From Monomorium pharaonis (Eukaryota > Arthropoda > Insecta > Hymenoptera > Formicidae), in the NCBI RefSeq assembly GCF_013373865.1, contig NC_050472.1, positions 25,217,138-25,281,137 on the forward strand: a DNA stretch of 64,000 nucleotides. The letters run 5' to 3'. Shown piece after piece: positions 22,038-35,700 of this stretch. The notes below the pieces were generated by a model. It did no database searches. It saw only the letters and a list, made by a program, of their open reading frames with translations, and was not told where the DNA came from. How positions within the stretch are numbered: the first letter of the stretch is position 1; each line of letters opens with the position of its first letter. The position numbers and the translations under genes were made by a program.

Positions 22038-25000
22038 GTAATATTTTATATATTATATCTGTTTCTGTATTTTTTGATCATGCTTTTGTCCTTTTCCTCC
22101 ACATTCTCTTTACTACCTCTTTAACGGTTCACGTTATACGATTTTTTATACTCTTTACCTGCTACTTTTGCTTAAGCCCTTTTTCTACTTTTCCATTCGA
22201 GCTATTTTACCCTTCACTACCGTATCTATTTCTCTCTCTCGTTTTCGGACGTACTTCGGAATACCGTCGGAAAACGAATGCCGTTCTCGACGTCGTCCTT
22301 CTCTCGCACACCTCGGCTAATTCCAGTCTTCGACCTACGAATCGTACATCCGATTGCCCACCTTTTTCCACGCGGCTCCCATTGGTATCAAGATTCCGAT
22401 ATCCGAATCACCGGCGTACCTCAGGGTCTCCTTTTATCTTCGGAGGACGCGGGTCAAATGAACGACCTTTGGTAGCCATAGGATTAGAGGCTTTTTTGTC
22501 TTTACCCCGACATTTTTATTTCTTGCACTTGGAACAAATCGACAGAGAAAGAGAGAAAGAGAAATAGAGAAAGAAGGAACGAATGGTTGGTTCATTTAAG
22601 GATACATATGCATGTGCGTGTTTAAAGTTTAGTGTAGTTTGCCAACAAATAAGCGCAACGAATTAGATGTAATGATATGAGCATTGTTTTCGACAATGGT
22701 ACAACGACTCGACTAGACTCTGAAGAAAACGCGCTTGCGTTTGCTATTCCACTGCTCCGAAGTTTCCATCGAGCAATGCAAACATTCCATAACTTTTAAT
22801 GAATACTTGAAATGGCAAAAATGCTATGCCAATTCTTCGGTATATTTATCGACAGTAATTTATTTATAGAATTTTCACCAGATCAATTAAATATCTTAAA
22901 AATTAACTTGTTTTGCTTTGCAAGTTTATAACTCTACAAAGACGTTAAATAAAATTTTAGATCGTGTGTGTTTATATTAATAATAATTTTTATAATTTTA
23001 TCCATCTTTATCTTGGCTCAGGCTGTAAAAGATAACGAAAGTATTATTCTGGAAATTTATTTGAAAGTCTTTTTACGATTTCTTTTTAAAGCACGAATTT
23101 ATGCATTTACAGTCCGGGACATTAGGATAATTCTTGCGATCGTTCCCTTCCCTTCGAATGTCTTTAACGTGACGCGTTTGTGTATAACATAAGACGAGAT
23201 AAGGTCTCGAGGATATTTTCCTTGGCGTAATGCACAGTACTCACGACGAAAAATCATTTTTCCATGGGAACTGCCGCGGTTATCGGGAATAGCGGCACGA
23301 GCGGTCGAAGCACGCTCGAACGAATGTGAATGAAAGAGGGAGAAAGAGAAAGAGAAATTTTCTTTCGACTGAGTGGTCACGATTAAACGCCGCCATTACG
23401 TACAGAGGCAGTGAAAAGAATCAGGAGAGTAACGTCGAGATTGCGAATTGACATGCGAAACTTGCTTCACGTTAAGCGCGAGCATAATATTTGGTGATCG
23501 CTTTGGCGCGATACACTTGCAAGGAACGTTTTTAGGTGAATACAGCATAGAAATGTATTAATAATTACATTTATACGTTAAATAAAAAGAAAATCATATT
23601 GTGTCGATAGAAAATATGAATGAGCGATTGTAAGTGCAAATTACATTGTAATTTTACGAAATGTGACAAAAATGCACGAGCATAAAAGGAAACTTATCAT
23701 TTTTAATTTGCTATGAATTAACAGTATTTTCTTTTATCCGTTATGTTTCTTTCTTTGAACCATTGGAAATATTTCACCGGATATTTAAATTATAAAAATG
23801 CGTCCCTATTATAAACCATTAAATTTGCGTATCTCTCTTCGTTCATAGTAAAGATTTCAAAAATGCGTGCATTTAAAAAATGCGTATTTGTAAAGTCACC
23901 GATGAAAGCTTTTAAAGCATATTTTCATCATATGATTTAAATAAAGATAGCAACAGGGTTGCATCAGGTTTTACATTTTTTTATCAGTTTGTAATTATTG
24001 AAAAAAATTGATACTTTTTTGCAAGTTATATGCATTTCAAAATATAGAAATTTTTGCTGAGTTAATTTAAATTTATAAATATTTAAATTCAAACGTGTTT
24101 GATGTTATTCAATTAAGATATTGTTGTTAAAAAAAGTAATTTTTTTTATTGCAATTTATTTAGAAAAGGAATATTCTACGGCTTATCAAAAAATCTATCG
24201 ATTACATGTAAGTCATTCCAAAATATATGCATACCCATACATAAAATTTAAGCGATGCCATAAATATAATTTACAAGTCCTCTGAAGTCGCGTACGGGCA
24301 TGTAACTCTCTGTACTATGACGGAACTTCTTATGGTATGGTGTTATGCGACAGCGCAGTGGCATTCATTTTTCACGCTCCGCAAGTCATCATCGCGACGC
24401 GGAATTTTCCGCTGCCGCGTTTCGCGATCTCTCGCCGCGCGCGTATGAAAAGGAGGACGCGCGGTAATGGAAAAGTACACCGCGGGGACTCGGCCGTTAC
24501 GTCGTCAGTCGGGTTGTAAAGAGGAAGAAAATCCCTACAGTAGTGCGACGTGTGCGGACTCGTTTACAGACGCGACATTTCGTCGCGTCGTCGTCTATCT
24601 GGAAAAAGAAGGTCGTCGTCCCGCCCTTTCGCGAATCGCGTCGGGACAAGCAGCGTGCATTCCTGCCCCGATGCATTCGTCATTTTCTCTTCTGCCGTCG
24701 TTACGACCCGTCGCCGTCGTAACCCTTTCTTTTACGACACCGGACGGTTTATCGAGCTGGGCTCGTCTTTCGGCAAGTTGAAAGCGGCACCGCATGAGAC
24801 GCTTTTTCGTCTGTTACCACCATCACTTTTTCAGACGTATATAATCTTCGGCGGGTATTCCCGACGTATTTCTCGCCCGCTCTCGTCTCAGCGTGAATAG
24901 CGTTTAATCCGACACGATGAATTCTCAGTGCACGTGGCTTGATAATGCACACCGTACATTTGCATTATCGTAGGATTGCTGTTTCTATTTTTTACGTTAC

Positions 25001-27922
25001 TTCGAAACACAATTTCAGTAGTTGTAATTCCAACGCTTTCCTTTTCCAATACTTCGGACTCCGATCGAACATATTCGTCACCATAAAAAAAAGAAAACAT
25101 TACAAGAATTTAATTAAATAATATTTTTAACGTATCTAATTCTCCGTGACGCAACAAATCGCGCGATTTACTTTCTATTACACGAATTTTCCATTACTGC
25201 TCTTACGAAAGCTATTTATTTTTGGAACTCATCCGTGATAACATGTTCGTCGCTGAATCTGTTAAAACCGACGATTTTTAGTAAAATTTGAAATGGAACG
25301 GTGAATTTATTAATATTCGACGATTTTAGTAGTTATAAAAAATTGCAAATTTAATCTATGCATACGCGAAAGTTCTAATTTATAATTTAAATTTTCTATT
25401 TTATTGCACTTTCTATTCTATTACGTATAATATAAAAAAATAAAGAAACACTAATATAGAACACGTGTAATTGCGTTGATATGTATTTTATCTTTTTTTT
25501 TTTTTCACATATTGTTCGCGACTTATGAATATCTCGTGCGAAACGCATGTGTGTCATATCGCACGCTGGAATTATATATCCGTTTGATATTTCAAAACCG
25601 TTACGTTTTCCCGAATTGTATTTGGACTACATTGATATCTCCACGCATGACAGACCCTCTTCAATGTTTTTATTTATAGCGCATCGTCACTTTTAATTGG
25701 ACGCGTTAGTTTTCGGCTCGCGCGCTACCTGCTTTGTTTTCCTCCGCTAGCGGACAGAGAAAAAATCCGACCTCGGCGCGTTTCTACTCGCGGTCTTGTG
25801 TTTTCTGCCGTGCGTAATTTGGCCGGTGGCCGGCCGTCCGATCCGCGCACTCTGTTTTCCATTCGCACGTGCCAGACAGCTTTTGTTAACCATGGGCCGA
25901 AACGCCACGTATTTTTCTTCTCGCGCGCGCGCGAACGTCAGTGTTCGCTTTCGCCCGGCGCGTTTACGCGCGCGCGACGCGCACTTTCAAGAGTGATAGT
26001 TTCCGACAAGCAAGCGATGAATGAACGAATCACCGTGAGACAGATGAAATAATAGTAGCTCATTCGCGTTTTCTTTCGCTCCGCCACGGAAACTTTTTTT
26101 CCGACTCGACTCTCGGGGAAGATTTTTCTCGCTTTGACGGCACGTTCCTTCCACCGACGTGTTCGAGCGCGCGCGCTCTTTCCGAGACGACAAGGCGCGT
26201 AGCTTTTTTCATCCGGCCGATTCCTCCGTCTCTAACGCAATGCACGGTTTCTCTATCATCTTCCCTCAAGTCCTTACCCTTCTCATCACCGTCGAGATGT
26301 ATACGAACGCCAGCTTAAATCCTCCGGCTTTACTGTCATTCCTCCCTGCCGTTCGTGCCGCGCGATGTAGCTATTCCGCTTATTCCCGCTTTCATCGCTG
26401 CTCGAATTGGCGTTCCTTCTATCCCTGGCGCGCGCTTTACGTTCCGCGTAGATTTCCCGCAGCTCCTTCGAAGGGTGAGATATCCGTCGATACGGCTGGA
26501 GAATGACCGCGATAAAACGCCTATACGCGGGCGCCGTATTCGTCGGCGAAAGAAAGTTCGGAGTTTCTCGAAGGGGCGAAATATTTTATATCGCGTCTCT
26601 CACATTGGCGCATTTTCTGTCCTACAAGCACTTTCCATTTTGCAGTTTCCATTTCAATACATTATATGCTAGAGAAAAGAGGGAAAATGTAACCGATGAT
26701 TTTTTTCTTGGAGAAAAAATATATTAGCCTTTTAGAATTAAAATTTAGATGCAATTAGTGTCCTTTTTAACAACATGTTATTTTGTTATTACAAGCAATA
26801 ATCTTCTTCATAAAGAACGTGACATTACATATCTTGTCTGCACCTAAAATTTATACAAATTTTCTCGCTGTCTCTACTTTTTCTTCTTACTCTTCCTTTA
26901 TTGGAGAAATTATATATTTAATAAAACTAGTTTTGTTTGTCACATTTACATATTACATATTTTTCACACTCTTCGCCAATTTTTAGAGAGATTACTGTAA
27001 GATAATATTAATGTCTTCCCTTTTTTCTTCCTCTTGTTTTTACTTGACCGACCACTCTTCCTTTCCTCCTATTTCTCATATTTCTTTTTCATGTTCAGTC
27101 AAGTTAATAAATGCAGATTTTGAACTCGAACTCCGTACTTTTTTTTCCTCAAGCTTTTTCTTTTGTTTATTTTAGCCACCCTCTTGTTTCTCCTCCGCAT
27201 TTTCTTTCCCTCGTTCCTCTGTTTATGCAAACGACGGGCTTTGCGGTCTCCCATCATCGCATTTCCCTTGAACTTCCATTCCTGGATCAACGTAAACATT
27301 TGCGAAAATATTATTGCGATAATGGGCGAGTCGTAAAACGTAAATCATCAAACACTTTGTCCTGATTTTCTCTTTCTATAATTTGTTTGGTAATTGCGGT
27401 TGATTGCTATCCCTACAGAGTAAAGTGTACAGAGTGAAATAGCGCATGCTAAATAAATGTAAATGAAAAGAAACGGATTCGTTTCCCTTTCTTTCTCGTT
27501 ATCTTTCGCACGTGACGCAAGTAGCCACATCCGCGAATTGACAGCAAGTACGTATTAAAATTAGCGTCGCCGACAGTGCAATCCATTAACGCTATTGTCG
27601 ATCGGGGCGCGAATTATCAAATCACGCCGCATTCGGCGCAATAACGTTTATTATTCTCCGCAGATGCACACGCGCTCGGCTCGCCATTGTGGCGTAATGC
27701 GTAATGCCGGTCCCGTCGCACGCGAATCAGATCGAAATCATCATCGGCCGCGCCGATTAAACGATCGCTTTGTTGCGCCGTTATATATGCATTAATAATA
27801 ATAACGCAGTAGCCCGCCGTCGGAACCCCCGTGTCAGCGCGGCGGATCCCATATTGCTCGCCTCGATATATAATATCACGGCCGCCCCCTCTGCCCATTG
27901 TGCTCGCGCGAGTGTTCGGCGA

Positions 27923-30539
27923 AGTGAATATCGATAACGCATGATGGAGGGTATCGCGATAACATTTTTCCCACGCCGTTTATTCGGTATAATTTTAGAC
28001 AGTAATTTGTACCGTGAGCACACGCATTTACAGAAATATAATATGTTGCGCGCAGTTTTATGAACGTAATGATATTGAACATCCGGGCTGTGCGCGCAAA
28101 ATGAAAATAACGAAATAAAACACACTAAATGGTGTTATTCTATCCCGAAAAAAAAGTGCAGATTAGTATAACCGTTGTATGAGAATTAAGTACAAGGAAA
28201 TTGTGAAATCGATCAGTAAATTACAGATTGCTTATTTCAATTAAAATAAATTAAGTCTTTTGGAAACAGAATCTTTATTAGATTTTGTTGCCTGTTTACA
28301 ACATGGTAATTTATTACGGACTCTTTAATTTTCAACGTTAAGTAATTGGTATTGTCAAATCACCTATTAATTGAGATTGAAAGAAATGAGACACGCATTT
28401 CAACTGCAAATTCGACATGTACACGCGAAGTGATAATTGCCAGACAATTAATTCAAAACAGATAAAGCGATGAATTTTTAATGACACACACACACACACT
28501 GTATTTATTCGCGATAATGATAGAAGATATTGTACATTGTCCCGTGTTTTCAGTGTTTCCGAGCAACATTGAGCTTATCCCAATTACGGTGCTTTCTATC
28601 ACCCGATTCGAGAAAGACGCGTCAAAAGTGCAACGCGCTGCGAGACAGAGAGTGCAAAAGAGATAGTCCAGGGGATTGGCGAGACAGGGTGTGAGGTCTC
28701 AGGTGTATCGTACGTCGTCCGGTCGAACATCTAAATGGCTTTTCCTCCTCGTCCCAGGATCGCACGAGAGAATCCTGGCGCCCTCGGCGCTCGTGCGGAA
28801 AAGCCACCGACGTAGTTTGGAACGCTGGCGAATTTCGAGCAAGGGCTTTGCGAGGGAAGGGAGGTGGTCGGTACACGCCAGTGACGCACGGCATCGTAAA
28901 ATTAGCATGGGCCAACGCCGTCGGGGCTTTCGCTACGAAATTTAAAGTTTCGGCTGTGTCCGCCCTTGCTGGCCGCCGGTGATATCCGAGGCGAGTGTTC
29001 CTACCGCAGCTGCGGAAGAGCATGCATGTGCACGGACCATATATTCGTAAGGGCGAAAATGAGAGGGAGAGAGAAAGAGAGAGAAAAGAGCGATTTTTTG
29101 CGCGATACTTTAAAGCGTTGTAAGATTTTTGGAAATTTTATTGTGCCGTCATAGCTCGTAGTACTCGAAGCCCCAGGCGACTTCTGCGTACTTGGCGCGA
29201 GTTTACATACGATAATATGAACGGGAAATGGTATTGGGCGCTTAAAAGTGGGCAAAAGCGTCACAGGAGTTTTATGATAGCGGTATGGGATGTTATGCCA
29301 GAGATATTTCAATGATTTGATATTACTACGTTTGCACCCGCAGTATCATAGAATTTATTGAGGATTTCATATTCGTATATGAACACTTGGATATACACTT
29401 ATAATTGATACGTACTATATCACGTACTGTCCGATTAAACAAATGTGTTGGGCCACAGGTATCTCCAATGTTGAATATTCGAGTGATAAATGGATATTGA
29501 TCCGACGAATATCGGTAACTGATTATTAGAGAGGCGTAATTCAATCGACTGATAACTAGTAATTTAGTCGATGACAAAAGATTAATTGCGAATGGTCTTT
29601 ACTGAAACGACTTCGCAAGTTCTCTTGCATCTTTAATCATCGATAAATAAACTCATCTACTTTCCGAGGAGTGGAATTTACGAAGTGATGAATTTATTAG
29701 GGAATATAACGAATGGTCGTCTTGAATATTTAAACGAGATATGAATATATCAAAAGATATTCTCTTTTCATTTTCTTCTAGTAATGTCTCTTAAATATTT
29801 TTTTAAATTCCTTTTCCCCAACACATTTATATTTTTTTACATTCTTCGTCGAGTTAATTATATAATTTTATTTCCCCTCCCTCCTCTCTCTCTCTCTTTA
29901 AATGGCCATTTTTGTAATGGCGTAAAAGTTATCTCTTTTTTTAGAACAGGAAGATTCAAGCATTCTTTGCATTGTGCATACATACCCCGCAGTACAATGT
30001 TTTTACGACGCTTATACATAAGTTAAAACATAAAGTAATTGAATGAAGCTCCAAGCTTTTCTCGGAACATGCGCGCACACAACTCGTTGCACGGCGTATC
30101 CTGTGCGCGCGTGTGCACGCATCCATAATACAATGCGATAATGTACACACGTGCGTCGACGTGCATTCGTAAATGCGTATGTGTGCGTACTGCAAACGGC
30201 ACCGAGCGCAAAAGCTCATATATGCACAGATTGCACTTACACGCGCGTGTACCGTGCTTTCGTATAGAGGGAAATCGGTGTACGAGAGCAGATTTGCGCG
30301 ACGTACGCAGGGTGTTCCGAAATCTGCATCCTACTTTCCGAGCCTATTTATAATGCAAATGAACTAGAAAGCTAAGAACATTTCCGCGGCTAAATATCGT
30401 TTAGAAAACACGTAGAATTATTAGTTAGCGCATATTAAGAATTTTCGATCAACTAAGGTACACAGATCGCGAATGTAAACAGATATAATAAGCTTTATTC
30501 ATGACATAAAGATAATCTATTCAGTTTGGGAGCTTAATG
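27923..30539. other. Non-coding sequence to the right of the empty insertion site
   Basis: Single-copy sequence. 28600-29050 is moderately GC-rich and gives overlapping open frames on both strands (for example 28622-29023 minus), none with a recognisable domain. 30060-30330 is rich in alternating purine-pyrimidine GTGCGT/CACACG runs. No exon, RNA gene or transposon could be supported. Confidence 0.6.
28484..28499 (+). repeat. (AC)8 microsatellite
   Basis: Short perfect AC run. Confidence 0.85.
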
Positions 30540-30920
30540 CCTGGAAATTAGGTAACAACAACCGGGTAATTCATGGGCAGCGGCAAGTACGCGGCTTTTT
30601 GGACACCGCGTATACACACTTATACGTATGCATCATGATAAAGACACACGTGCACAGATACGGTCGCTTGTGTGTTGATACGCTCTTGGCTATGTTGACC
30701 CAGAGTGGTGAAGGGCGGACAAGGGGGATGATGGTGGCGGATTGAAGCGGGGTGGCGAGCGGTAAGCGGCAAGCGAGTGGCGGGAGGAGGATCGAGGTAG
30801 ATGGAACTAACGCTCAACCCGGGTACCATATAAACTTGGCCGCATACAAATTTGCACGGGATCGCGTTAAACCGTTGCAAGCTGCAGGACGCGGACGATG
30901 CAAGAGGGGGGAGCAGCAAG

Positions 30921-30961
<41 letters not shown>

Positions 30962-31300
30962 CAGAAGAAGGGATGGTAAGCCACCCCCGAGCTCTCCGTG
31001 CCGCCTACTACTCTCAGCTACGTGACGGAGTTTTGCGGTCGCCTACGAACTGCCACGGCGGCCCAGCGCATAACTGGCACGGCACGGTCGAGAAATCATG
31101 AAATCGAGAAATCGTTTCGTGCGTCCGGTTTGCGACGGGCACGGAAGAGACGAGGAAGAGAAGGGACGGAAATTTAATTAATGGCACGGGAATAGTTCCA
31201 TTGCGTCGATCGAGGATTATGAGGTCTTTGCCGCCTCGCTCGCTACAAGGAGAATGGATTTCCGATGGATTCACAAGGGGAATCGCGCGCGAGCGCGAGA
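30540..31300 (+). promoter_or_regulatory. Candidate promoter / 5' leader block
   Basis: GC-rich block about 18 kb upstream of the first visible rhomboid exon and on the same strand. It holds a TATA-like CATATAAAC at about 30827-30835, a purine-rich GA tract about 100 bases downstream that could lie in a 5' UTR, and a donor-like GGATG|GTAAGC with GT at 30976-30977. This is a compositional argument only: no conserved coding sequence ties it to the gene. Confidence 0.2.
30926..30951 (+). repeat. (AG)n microsatellite
   Basis: AG run inside the candidate promoter block, followed by GGGAGAGGGAG. Confidence 0.9.
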
Positions 31301-32390
31301 CGAGTATGTCGAATTATGCGGGATTCAATTACGCAGTTGACGGTTAACTATAGTTAATTTGCAAATGATAGTCGGATAATTATTTCGCGCGCCCTTTTAA
31401 TAATCTGCTTACCAAGTGGACCGAGAATAATTTGATTAGTCGCGACATACGTTACGATGGAACTATTATTATTAACTGACGTGTCGACACCGAATTCGTT
31501 ACGCGCCGAGAAATAAAAGAAACGGTGATACATTTGATAAAATCGTAAAAATGAGCGATATTGTCTGTTATATTTTATTGATCTGAATCTTAAATCCGAC
31601 AGGTACTTGTAATTTAATTCAATAATTTATGAATAACTAATTAAAATAAGAGCTGCACACACATAAATGTGATATTAATTTTTATTGTGTGTGTATTAAT
31701 GAATTGCGATTGTATTAAAATTGTAGATCAATGTTCGGTATTTAAGAAAATGTATGTGTTTCTGTACACGGACATGTTGAAAGTATCGCAAATATTAAAT
31801 CAGGGCGGTCGAAATAATCGTAAATTAAAGGGGGCAGAAGGAAATTACGTCGACTGTATGCCGGGGTAATGAATTCCGTTATCTACCGGCGCAGTGGAAC
31901 TCGTTTGAACGGCCGAGCATGTCTGATTATTGCGTCGACTCTTACTACTACCGCCTTATAAATGAACACCGGGAGTTCGCCCGTTGAATACATTAAATCG
32001 GAATGCGATATAAAAACGGTACTTTCAATACTGCTTAAAGGGATCGTGCGACAATCCGTCGTAATTCTCTCCTGCTTTAATTAACTTTTGTTACAATGGT
32101 TTCATTAAATGCGTATTATTTATCATGTTAGAATCTGCGCTTGAAATGCTAAAACAAGTAATTTTATATACGCTAATATATTTTTATTTGAAAAGAAAGG
32201 GAGATAATATTTTTGCAGATAAATAAAGATTAACGAATTAATTAATGAGCAAATTAATTAAGACGAGAAATCGAACGTGAGAGGATGCTGATGGAATAGC
32301 ATAACGTCGCTTCGCTGACTGTTGCAATGCAATCGGAGATCGCATCAGACGTACAATCTGTATCTCGAGGTTACGGTTCGACCGATGTCG
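31301..32390. other. AT-rich non-coding stretch
   Basis: No exon or RNA gene is seen. A TATAAAAA occurs at about 32008 with nothing downstream to support a transcript. Confidence 0.6.
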
Positions 32391-32765
32391 ATATCAACTA
32401 CTGCGCGCTCCGCTCCGTGTAAGCATGTCGGTCCATTGCGTTGATACTGACTACTGAGCCACGCGCTTATAGCGAGGACGGCTGACCGGTCGTATGCCGA
32501 CTACTGGCTGGCCCGGCCATGCTGCTAGTCTACGTGGCTGATCCCATGGCGGCAGTAGTTACTTCGAGCGCCGAGTGCGACGGTCCGCCAGTAAGTGCCG
32601 GTTTTACGTACTCGCCGTACCATGGCTCGCACTAACTACTGTTTTCATCGCGTCTGACCGTTCACCCCGGCGGAGTAACTACTACCGTCATCTGACCGCC
32701 GGCGCTACATCAAATCACTAGCTCGGCTCTATCACCCACCGCCTTTACTGCCGGTGGCGATGCGA
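32391..32765. repeat. CpG-rich block with irregular ~50-bp motif spacing
   Basis: ACTACTG-like motifs occur at 32398, 32451, 32501, 32553 (inverted, CAGTAG), 32636 and 32689 (ACTACTA), with gaps of about 53, 50, 52, 83 and 53 bases. CTGACCG/CTGATCC motifs recur between them (about 32482, 32537, 32654 and 32702). The block is far richer in GC than the AT-rich DNA on both sides. It could be an old tandem repeat or a clustered-site regulatory element. It has no open coding frame worth reporting. Confidence 0.45.
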
Positions 32766-35700
32766 AAATAGAGAGCCAAGCGTGATAAAAGTTTATAATG
32801 CATTTATGATTATCCGTAATTACATGCGTTTCTAGCGATTATACGCGGTTTTGTAAAATATGATCACGGTTGGGTGAGTTAACGTTCTTTTTTTAAATTA
32901 ATTTAATAGCTCTTAAAATTAATTTAGTTACGTTGAAAATTACATAGAAAGAAAACTAAATTAATGTTAAGATTAAATTAAATTAAAAATTAATTTTGAA
33001 AAGCATTATTTATATTTTAAATTAAGGAGTTGTAATTTTTTAAAGTTAGATTACTCAAAATAATTATAATATAAAATCAAATAAATTTAATATTTTATTT
33101 CTAAACTAAGTTTATAATTGAAGAAAAATTGAGATAAAAAAGAAATACAGTTTTTATGCGGAAATATATTTTTCTTTTATATAAATTTTTACCTTAAAAA
33201 AAGTTAATAAATTACAGTTTATGTTTTAAAAATAACTAGCTAAAGCTAAAAATTTAATTATTTAAAATTAACTAAGTTAAAAATTATTGACTTTTTAATT
33301 TTATTATTAACTTTTAACTTTTTAACTAGTTATTATCCTGAATATGATGTAATATTTTGTCTTATCTTTAGAATCGAGTACATAAGAAACTGAAACTTTG
33401 AATTTCATCCGTTTAAGAAATTTTCTCATACTTATACTGTTTCACTGGTTCGTCGTGTGAAGTAGTAATTGATTTTATTCATATTATCTGCTTTTTTACT
33501 ATTGTCATTCTCGTGTGATTTTTATAAAGAGTTTGCGATTACATAATCGCATTTGGTGAATTTTAGCTGTAAAATGGATTTGTCTATCGTTCGTTTCAGC
33601 TTTTCATTACGCGTTTATTGAAAAATAAAATAAACGAGTAACTCGGTAACACAATGAAATTGCACAGAGGTGGGCATTATTGATTTTCACTAGGTTAATT
33701 GAAAAATTCAGTAAATAGATTTTGGAATATTACTTGATTGAAATTGCAGAATTGTATGGCAGTGTTTTAGAAATTATTCCCTATGTTTAATTTCTAAAAT
33801 AATTTAAGTTACATTATTATTAAATGAGAATTATTTAAGATTATTTTTACCGTGTAATAACTGTCGTGCAATTACATTTTTCGAATGTTATCCTCTATTC
33901 AAATATTTTTTGGATAGTAGTGTCACGCTAATTTTAATAGATCTCTTCTCAAATATTCGTCATCATTAAAACATGATACAGCAAATAAAGAAACTTAGTT
34001 GCTTAGCGTTGCTCAGCGAATGCTCTGCCTGAACAACATAAAGATACAAACGCGGCGGCCCTATTGATTTTCGATAAACAACCGTATGTCAGAATCATCG
34101 TAATTCTACACCCGGGGACGACCCGACAAAAATTACCGCACGGAGAGCGATAATCAATCCACCGACGCCGGAGGGGACATTAATGGCGCACGCGAGCGCA
34201 CCACGTATACAATATATCCGTCGGACGGTCTCTGACAGGGATATATCATGCGTAATAACTTCTACAGCGACCGCGAAAAGCCGCAGTTACAGTAAATTGT
34301 CGTACTTTCGAAGTATTTTACGGGACGTAGCGATCGCGCTCAATGGATGGCGCCGCGAGGGGGCAAGGGGGTGGCTGCAGCGAGGTGGTTTTCCGACAGT
34401 CCGAGACGGGCGAACGTTTTCTGCAATGTAAATCTCGCGAACGACTATGTGCGATCAACGAGGACCGAGAGTTTGCGAAATCGGATTTCCTTAACGGGTC
34501 GAATTGTTTCGAAAAATCTATCAAATTGACCTACGTCGTTTTAATTGCGACGTAGAATAACATGCGGATGCGTTGGCTGTTAAATCGGCTTTAATGAATT
34601 TCTTTTAATTAAATTTCTATTAATTAAATAGATGGATTTGGATTTAAAGATACATTTTCTAATAGCAATTGCAATTGTTTTCGCCACGAGGTAGCACCGT
34701 TACACTAAAATTTGCATGTTAATGGCTTCGATAAACGTTGCAGTAGGATTACGTTCGACAATGGCATTATATCACAGATACTTAACGTTTCTCCGCTTCT
34801 TACATTCGCCATTACAATTGTAATTGGCAATTACTTCACGTGAGCTTCTCTAACGATTCCAGATCTACGTATGTATATAGAAATTTTGAAACCGAATTTT
34901 CTGTTTCACCGAAATCTATTATTCAATTATTTTGCACTGCTACAGAAAAACGTATTATAAAGATGTATATGGATATAAATATTATTAGTTGAAATATCTA
35001 TCACAATTTACAGTAAAATTATATTTTAGATGTATTGTACAATCTGTTATATCATACAACATTGTGGGGATAGTTATGGGCGCAAACTTCTCCAAGTGTT
35101 CCTTGAGGGATGGAAATAATTTTCATTTCTTGCTTAAGTAGTGTGACCAGACAATCGCGAGAGATACAGAAGGTGGAAATTGAAACCGAACTTTTTTCTT
35201 TGTTTTCTCTTTTTTCTTTGTTTTTTTTTTTACATGGGGATTCCGAAGCTGCGTTATCTGAACTTCAGAATTTATATGAAATCACGTTCCACGATGCCAC
35301 AATGATTATTTTATGCTAATAATGTTGTAAAATAAAGATGTGATCTGAAGAGTAAGAGTAGTCGAGAATGCTATTAAGTTACGACTTATGATTTAGAACA
35401 ATACCTCTGAATATGTAATGATTGTTAACTTCTGCCATTTTTATCAGATATATTTTTTGAAATATTTATGTATAAAAAGTATTATGAGCTTTTTAATCGC
35501 GGATTTATCAATATTTATAAAATTGTTAATTAAATAATTTTTTTATCGTTAAGTGAATGTAATATATAATTACTTGTATCGCTAATAATTGCTATTTACG
35601 ACAGTCTGTAATATTCCAAAAACAAAATGTATCTTTCATTACTACTTTGCATTAATTATATTATCATATTTAAATAGAACGTAGAACACGCGAAAGCATC

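Larger units (their letters stand above)
17883..27922 (+). repeat. Copy B of the ~10-kb near-identical segment (element-free)
   Basis: Collinear with 1909-11956. It begins at the first base after the gap and ends by running on into unique sequence rather than into the element. Indels relative to copy A are common in its first ~2.5 kb (next to the gap) and sparse after that, as expected at a contig end. No gene is recognised in it. Its contents mirror copy A: pyrimidine tract 18371-19393, microsatellites, and CpG blocks at about 24348-24908 and 25693-26606. Confidence 0.9.

Noticed and set aside
1909..27922. Recent genuine tandem duplication
   Set aside because: It cannot be excluded, but the exact coincidence of copy borders with the gap and the element, and the indel-dominated differences, favour an assembly artefact.
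28622..29023. 133-codon minus-strand open frame
   Set aside because: GC-rich DNA with competing open frames on the other strand, no domain, and no splice or start context.
30308..30320. CAGGGTGTTCCG, and CACAGGGTGTCG at about 41399, resembling ends of some insect DNA transposons
   Set aside because: No partner inverted end, target duplication or coding relic was found near either one.
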